Shown here: positions 57,839 through 64,000 of the stretch, piece by piece | Layout: each line of letters opens with the position of its first letter | How positions within the stretch are numbered: the stretch's first letter is position 1 | Assembly (NCBI GenBank): GCA_940671915.1 | Contig: CALNVZ010002100.1 | Location: forward strand, 51,128 to 115,127 | Reading direction: 5' to 3' | DNA: 64,000 bases | Source: Paracentrotus lividus | Lineage: Eukaryota > Echinodermata > Echinoidea > Camarodonta > Echinidae | The notes under the pieces: generated by a model | The model's input: the letters and a program-made list of their open reading frames with translations, nothing else | What the model was told of the DNA's origin: nothing | Databases searched by the model: none | Made by a program: the position numbers and the translations under genes

Positions 57839-60800
57839 TGTTTCTTGTCATTTTTTTGTTAAGGAAAATTCATCCCACCTTGACTGTCGTGATTATTTAC
57901 GAACAATCAGTAAATGTCGGCTCTCTGTCAGTTCTTTCTCTACTTCTTTTTTTCTACATGTAATTTCCTCCAATACGAGTACTCGTGCAGTGATCTGTCC
58001 GCCTAACACACTTGCATCCATTGGTTCCATCCTACAATAGAGGCAAGCTAGATAGTGACAGATGTAGCCGGCTGGACTGGCTATGGCAAAGACTCTTATC
58101 CCGATTTTGATCGGAGTACATTGGGGGTATTGATTTTCATTTTAGAATTATTTTAAATAATGCAGAGTGGTTATTGATTTTAGGCTCTATCACATAGGAT
58201 AATTCTATTTCATATTCTAAACTTTTCGGAATGGAAAACTGATAACTCTGAAATCTCTTTTTTCGTTGGTACGAAAAATAGCCCGCTCCCAGGCAAAGAT
58301 AAACTTTCAAGAATAAGCCAAGTAAGCATATCAGTCAAACAAGTTCAACTACCCAAATAATTGACAAAAATATGTTGGATGAGAGGTTTTCAAACAAAAA
58401 ATGCGACTTCGAATTAATAGAGAAGCTAATAGAAAGAATATATCGTGATTGTAGATTAGGTATCAATATTGCCAGGCGGAGAGTTATTTTCTAATCTTTT
58501 TCCGTTGGTGACTAAGGCCATGCGGAGTTCAAAGATACGTAGTGGAAGAAATGGACAGATTGTATTTTACAGCTTTTTATACGTGGTCGCGGTGGTGTTG
58601 TAGGAGGTTGACAGGGTACTCCCACGGTTGTGCACGCTTTCTATGTGTTTCGGATGTAAACTCATTCATATGGGGGAGAGGGGGGGGGGGCAGACCACTC
58701 CTCCTGTCCGTGGAACACGGGATCCAGAGAAAATGCCTTCGTGCAAACGGAATCCAAATTTTTTTGAATGCAAGTTTGGATTGGAACGATACGAAGAGGC
58801 TGTTTAATTGTGTGGTGCTTGTGGGTGTGCCGTGTGTTGTGTGTGTTTTTGTCGGAAGTGAGTAAATGGTTGTTTTGGCATAACTGAGGAGGTATTCGGT
58901 GAGAGTCTTTCTGGGACAAGTGTAATTTGTTTTGCACGAATTTAACATTGTTTTAGCGCTTTTAAATGTGTTTCAAAATTTGCCCAGTAGTAAGAATTGT
59001 GTCTTCAGAGTGGCTTGTAGTAGCTCATTTAGGATAAATTAAGTGCGATTGTTTGTCTTAGCCTGTCTTTAGTCCGTGTGTGTGGGAAAGTGATGAAGTA
59101 CGGGCAGTGATGCCGTCTTTTGCACCCGTGCCAAATGACAATGGCCGTACGGCAGAAGATACGTGGCGCGGGCAGACGGCCAATGCTTCGTGGGCAGACT
59201 GTCCAGGCCGACATTGCGCCGCGTCGGACCTAGCTCACTTAGCCTGAATGGTCGTTATTTGGAGAATCTGCGCGATGAATAGCGCTCGTGACTGGATAGA
59301 TGAGACTGGAGATTTCGATTGATGAGAAGAGAGAGAGAGAGAGGAGAGAGGCCAGTAAGGCAGTGGGGGGGGGGGGGAGTATTGTAGGGAGGGGTAGTCA
59401 ACGCTTTATCTGAATACTCTGGCTAGAGGTCATTCAAGCATGCTTATTATTTGGTCTATTGTTCATTATTAGTCTGATGAGCACTTTATCGCAATTGCCG
59501 TTGGTCTTATAGAAAATGGGTCATACAAATATTCATTGTCTCAATGAATATTCTGTCTGTTACAAGTCTAATTGCCCAAGGTGGTGTTTGACCAAGTGGA
59601 TATTAGACAAAATGAGCATTAGACAAAAGTGTACATATATAGGCGTAGTGGAAATTAGACCAAAAGTAATTAGACAACTGGTTGTAGATAAAATGGAATT
59701 AGACCAAAGTGGCTCCTTGAATTAATTATGGACTTAGTTTCTTGTCTGTTTACTGCAGTTGCAGTTGTCATGTTTAATTTCTGGAACTGACTCATAAATC
59801 TTGTGAAAATGAGTTTTTTTTATTACATGTAATTAATTAAATCATTATGGGATTTTATAAGTGTATCTCAAGTTTATCAAAGTTTGGACAACCTTTGGCT
59901 TCAAGGTATAAAAACAGATAAGTACTTATGACATAAACATTGCAAAGCCATTTTGAATTTAAAACTTCCCATGGCCCTGGTTTTGGAGTTTTTACAAATT
60001 GCTGTAGAAACTCAGTCTGCAGTCTTGAATTTACCCGCGAATGCAGATGGAGTTTTGCACCTTTTGGACTCGTGGGTTCACTGACTCTACATAGAGAATG
60101 CGTGCTGTGAGTTCAAACCAACGTTGTGTCTTGGCACTAAACTGAGTGCAACCCATGGCCTATGTAAATTTCCAGACCTTGGTTCAGAAATAGGATTTAT
60201 GTCTAAAGTTGTTATATATATAGTTTGAAATGCTTTAGACAATGTACAGTTGTACAGGCCTGAAATCTAGGGGGGGGGGGGCTTCCAATGTGGACCTTTT
60301 TTCAGGAGCTCCCCTCTTCTTCAGAAGACATACAAAAACATGAAAATGTCCATGAGACCAAAGGTCATATAGGGGTTAAAAGGTTAACTTAAAGGTTGAC
60401 TTTTCTTAAGCTTTTTGTTTTACTGTCACTCATTTTTTTATAGCAATAGTTTTGTTCACCCCTGGTATAAATTGTCCTTGATTAATACCACTTGTGTGTT
60501 GATGAGGTCAGAGGTCATCTAGGGGTCAAAAGGTCATATTGCATGTTTTATTGAAAGCGAAATCAGGCGAACCATCGTGTTTAATAATCAAGAGTAAAGG
60601 TTTTTATTTAAAATGAAATGTACAATTTTAGTGCAATATTTCATTAATTATTTATCAAGACTACTTTCATAGTTTATGCCTATATGCAGTTTGAGTGGTC
60701 TAACGTGTGCAAACAATCAGACACTCCTTTACGTTGTCATGCTTGTATGGCATTTTAAATACTTTGTGCCAATCGTGTCAATTTCTATACTACTTAACAT

Positions 60801-61277
60801 TAAAAGCTATTTTTTAATAAACTATTGAAAAAGTATTATTCAAAGTTAGCTATCTAATATCAAACAAATAAAAATTAATCGATATGGCAGAGAGTTAATG
60901 TCTGTGAATGCGTTGATTGACCTTCCTTAATTGTGTTTACATTGAACTAAGTCAGGTGTTTACATTGAACTAAGTCAGGTGTTTACAATGGATCTAAGTT
61001 TTCCTCAAGCCTTCCTCTTACTTGATACCACACTTTCTGTCTAGCTTCCGTCATATGAAATTTGAGTTACGTTTATTACCTTTACACACAATGGGCTATA
61101 TGTATATTTGCTTTTAATAGATTGGCTCATGCATTCTCTTATTAGATATTGCCTTATACGATTCTAATTGTTTAGTTTATCCTTGGAAACAGAATAAATT
61201 AGTATTAAAATGAATTTAATTCAATTCAAAATTAAAACGAATCTAGTAAGTAAAATCCTAGTAAAGGCAATTACTTT

Positions 61278-61383
61278 TTTATGCATATGGCCAATATGTT
61301 CTTCAATGCCATGACTTAGCCTTAATAATTTTGTATGCATACAGCCAATATGTTCTTCAATGCCATGACTTAGCCTTAATAAT
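61278..61383. repeat. Tandem duplication, two copies
   Basis: The segment CCAATATGTTCTTCAATGCC with ATGACTTAGCCTTAATAAT occurs twice in a row with few changes, period about 57-62 bp. Non-coding. Confidence 0.85.
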
Positions 61384-61769
61384 CTTCCATAAGATATTAT
61401 TATTATTAGGTTGATCTAAGTACATGTATCATGCCTGTACAAAATTGATATGGAAATAGTAAATTGCCTCAGCAAGTATACACATAATATTTCCAATGTT
61501 TATTTATTCAACATATTTATACAGGATAAAAAGAACAATCGAATCAGCAAAGCTGTTTTTCATCGATGTCCTGTTAACGTATTTACAAAAATATAATTTC
61601 CAATTCTAACCTTTAGTCAGGGAAAAAGTATTAATTTTGGAAGAAAAAAAAAAATGTGAACAAGCAAGACTTAGGATTTATTAAAGGAAAACAGTGCCAG
61701 ACCAATGTCAGATCTAAAAAAAGGGAAGAAATAGTACCCACAAACTTACACCGTCTGGCACCTATAATA

Positions 61770-61955
61770 TACTATCTCTCTCTCCCTCCTTCTCTTTCTG
61801 TCTCTCATTCTTCACTATTATATTCTCTCTCTTTCTTTCTCTCCCCCTTCTCTCTCTTTCTTCACTATCTATTATATTATCTCTTTCTTTCTCTGCCCTT
61901 CTCTCTCTCTCTCTCTCTCTCACTCTCTTTCTTACACACACACACACACACACCC
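61770..61955. repeat. Compound (CT)n / (AC)n microsatellite
   Basis: Imperfect CTCTTT and TCTC repeats followed by (CT)n at 61,904-61,928 and (AC)n at 61,934-61,953. Ser/Leu- and Arg/Glu-rich frames across it are low-complexity artefacts. Confidence 0.95.
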
Positions 61956-64000
61956 TCTCTCAAAATAAAGTACCGTCACAATTATAGAGTAATCTACAAA
62001 AGACTATTCAAACAAGATCACGCAATTGTAAACACAAATGCTAACATTAGAAAGAAAAACTAATCTGAATCAATGTATTAATGAATTAAAAAGGAAAGAA
62101 CCTGTTTCATGTGTTTGTTTGTAATTGTCACCTTTATTTTCTAATAATTAGGTGCCCATTATTTTTTAAGCATTGATATTTTATTTGGACGTTCACTCCA
62201 AATATAAATTTCTGAAAATTTGAAATATATACCTTGCAATGAATATATAAATGTAGATGTATACAGTGTCTTTAACTTCAATTAAGTTCAGTCACAACCT
62301 AGACAAGATATCTTGCTAACCCTTGAGCCCTCAAACCCCTCGTAAATGCCTTCCAGCTCACTCTTCCAACTGCCCGAGGTTATATCCACTTGGTCTAAGA
62401 GCAGTTGGTCGTAAAACCAAATGGTGTATTTGCATTTTTGTCTGATGCCCTAATTAATATTTGGTCCATTACCAGTTACTGGAAATGACCAAGTGGACAA
62501 CAAAGTGGTATTTAGACCAAAAGGTAAAATTAGATTTACTGGTTGTAGACGAATGGAATTCGACCATATGGGCCAAGACCAAATGGACATCAGTCAAAGG
62601 GAGTTTTGACCAATTGGCAATTTACCCTAGCCTGCCTGCAGCATCCATTCCAGTTTTAGCCATATTTGGCAGAAACAAGCCATGGCTTCCAGAATATTGA
62701 TTTATTCTTTGAAATAAGCCTACTGGAGTCATTTAAAACATTTAGGAAAATGATTCTAGCTTCTTGAAAGCCCAAATTCTCGGCCATTCATGATAGGATT
62801 TTCTCTACAACATGCACAGAAATTCAAGATAATATTTAAGAACTCTTTTTGATGAGGCTATCATAATTGGGTTTACAGTTTTCTGGGATGTACTGTATAA
62901 CTTGAACTTCTCAAAAAAGGAAATGCATTCCCTAGCTTTTTGTTCTATTCTCTTTAAAACCAAAATCATAAACACTCCTCACAATGTGCTCAGTGTAGTA
63001 GTGTGTCGTTTCCAGGGTGCATGTTTACAAGTGTACATATTTTCACTCGGTCATCCCGCTTCCCCCCCCCCCCCCCCCCCCTCTACTTTCATCCACTCAG
63101 CTTCTCTCCAACATGAACTCACCTGCCACTTTCTCTGTACACATTCATGGCTCACGCTTAACATTTTTCTTTGGGTTGCCATTGGCCCCATTGAGTATGC
63201 AATCTTCATGGTTGAATAGAGTTTTTGATTTATTTCAGGTGGTTCGCCAAAGTTTCAGCTGGCCATTTTACTGGGCCACTGCTAAATTTGAGCCTCGACA
63301 CCATTTTTCACAATTTTCATCATCATTAATCAGCTTTCATCTAACCTACCCTGATCACCCCTCCCACGTACGTATACATACATACACACACACATGTAAA
63401 ACCAAAACAGAATGAACATGTAGATAGTAAATACAACATACACTTCAAACTAATTTTTATGCCCTTTTAGTATATCTACATATAAACTGAATATTTGCAA
63501 AGTGACTGAACCAATATCTGAGTGATATAATATACAGTCCACTCTCATAAAACAAGATTTCATTAAACGGAGATTTCAGTAAAACACATAAACCCACTTC
63601 TCACTTAAAAAGTTTCATGTGATAAACGTATTTTCTTCTGATCTGGATCCTTGCTTTTTAAAATTTCCTTATATATCCAACAATCTTATCTATTTATCAA
63701 AAGCTCACAAGAAATGCCTCTCATTTAAAGCAGCTAACTTTGTGAGAGAAAGTGATGAAAATAACATTTAATGTAATGTGGCACACTACTGATATTTGGG
63801 GATTCAATAGAGACCTGCTATAAATGCTTTTTGCCTCCAATGAAGTTAAACGTTAAAAGTATTTTATGATAGTTTACTAAGGTCATATGATGAAAAGCCC
63901 AATCACAATGTGCAACATTACATGTGATGCATCACATCAAAATCAGACACAAGTCACCAAAGAAATTCAAGGAAATCTGCAAAACAATAAAAATTGTACT

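Larger units (their letters stand above)
57839..64000. other. Right-hand region, largely unassigned
   Basis: No exon with recognisable homology, and no AP4E1 last exon found. Contents: CpG-containing DNA at 58.5-59.25 kb; (GA)n and poly-G at 59,325-59,378; ATTAGAC-word repeats at 59,560-59,715 and 62,385-62,620; a tail copy of the 31.8-kb dispersed repeat at 60,357-60,582; a two-copy repeat of about 62 bp at 61,278-61,383; compound (CT)n/(AC)n microsatellite at 61,770-61,955; poly-C at 63,062-63,080. Confidence 0.45.

Noticed and set aside
60040-60150. Possible tRNA-like or SINE head, or the AP4E1 last exon
   Set aside because: GAGTTCAAACC resembles a box B and the DGVLHLL reading resembles an adaptin tail, but there is no clear box A, no cloverleaf and no sustained similarity to AP4E1.
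61656-62063. 135-codon reading frame
   Set aside because: Its middle is translated (CT)n/(AC)n microsatellite; low-complexity artefact.

Overview
This is a window of animal nuclear DNA. Evidence: intron-split genes with GT..AG junctions, AT-rich introns of up to several kb, long homopolymer tracts, LINE remnants, a tRNA-derived SINE and many short inverted-repeat transposons. Gene content and repeat style suggest a marine invertebrate deuterostome, most likely an echinoderm of sea-urchin type; that placement is inference.

Two genes are well supported, both on the + strand and head to tail. (1) About 10.83-19.98 kb: a secreted or lysosomal-type peptide-N-glycosidase of the bacterial PNGase F family, with a protease-associated (PA) domain ahead of the two PNGase F domains. 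Its first exon was not found, and several middle exons carry apparent small indels. (2) 26.12-56.32 kb: the epsilon subunit of the AP-4 adaptor complex (AP4E1). It has 22 visible coding exons, about 1,080 codons. Only the last exon, about 50 codons in the human protein, is missing and probably lies past the right edge.

Layout: 0-9.3 kb is gene-poor (a 1.7-kb palindrome at 4.2-5.9 kb and a poly-A/poly-C array at 6.1-7.2 kb). 9.0-9.5 kb is a CpG-richer, promoter-like stretch with two CACGTG boxes. 10.8-20.1 kb is the PNGase F-like gene. 20.2-26.1 kb is intergenic, with several MITEs. 26.1-56.3 kb is AP4E1, whose introns hold a SINE, two CR1/L2-type LINE 3' ends, one roughly 3.3-kb APE-type LINE and several TIR elements. 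56.3-64 kb is mostly unassigned. No viral or LTR element, CRISPR array or true tRNA/rRNA gene was recognised.

The most unusual feature is a recurring pattern. At least five exons of these two genes, and probably six, have short tandem arrays whose repeat unit straddles the exon-intron junction, copying part of the exon plus the splice site and adjoining intron. The clearest is at 55.07-55.70 kb. There a 95-bp unit, repeated seven times, consists of a 72-nt (24-codon) mini-exon flanked by an acceptor and a donor. Two of the arrays contain telomere-like CCCTAA/TTAGGG stretches directly beside the donor. These may be real exon-derived minisatellites or assembly artefacts; the sequence alone cannot decide.
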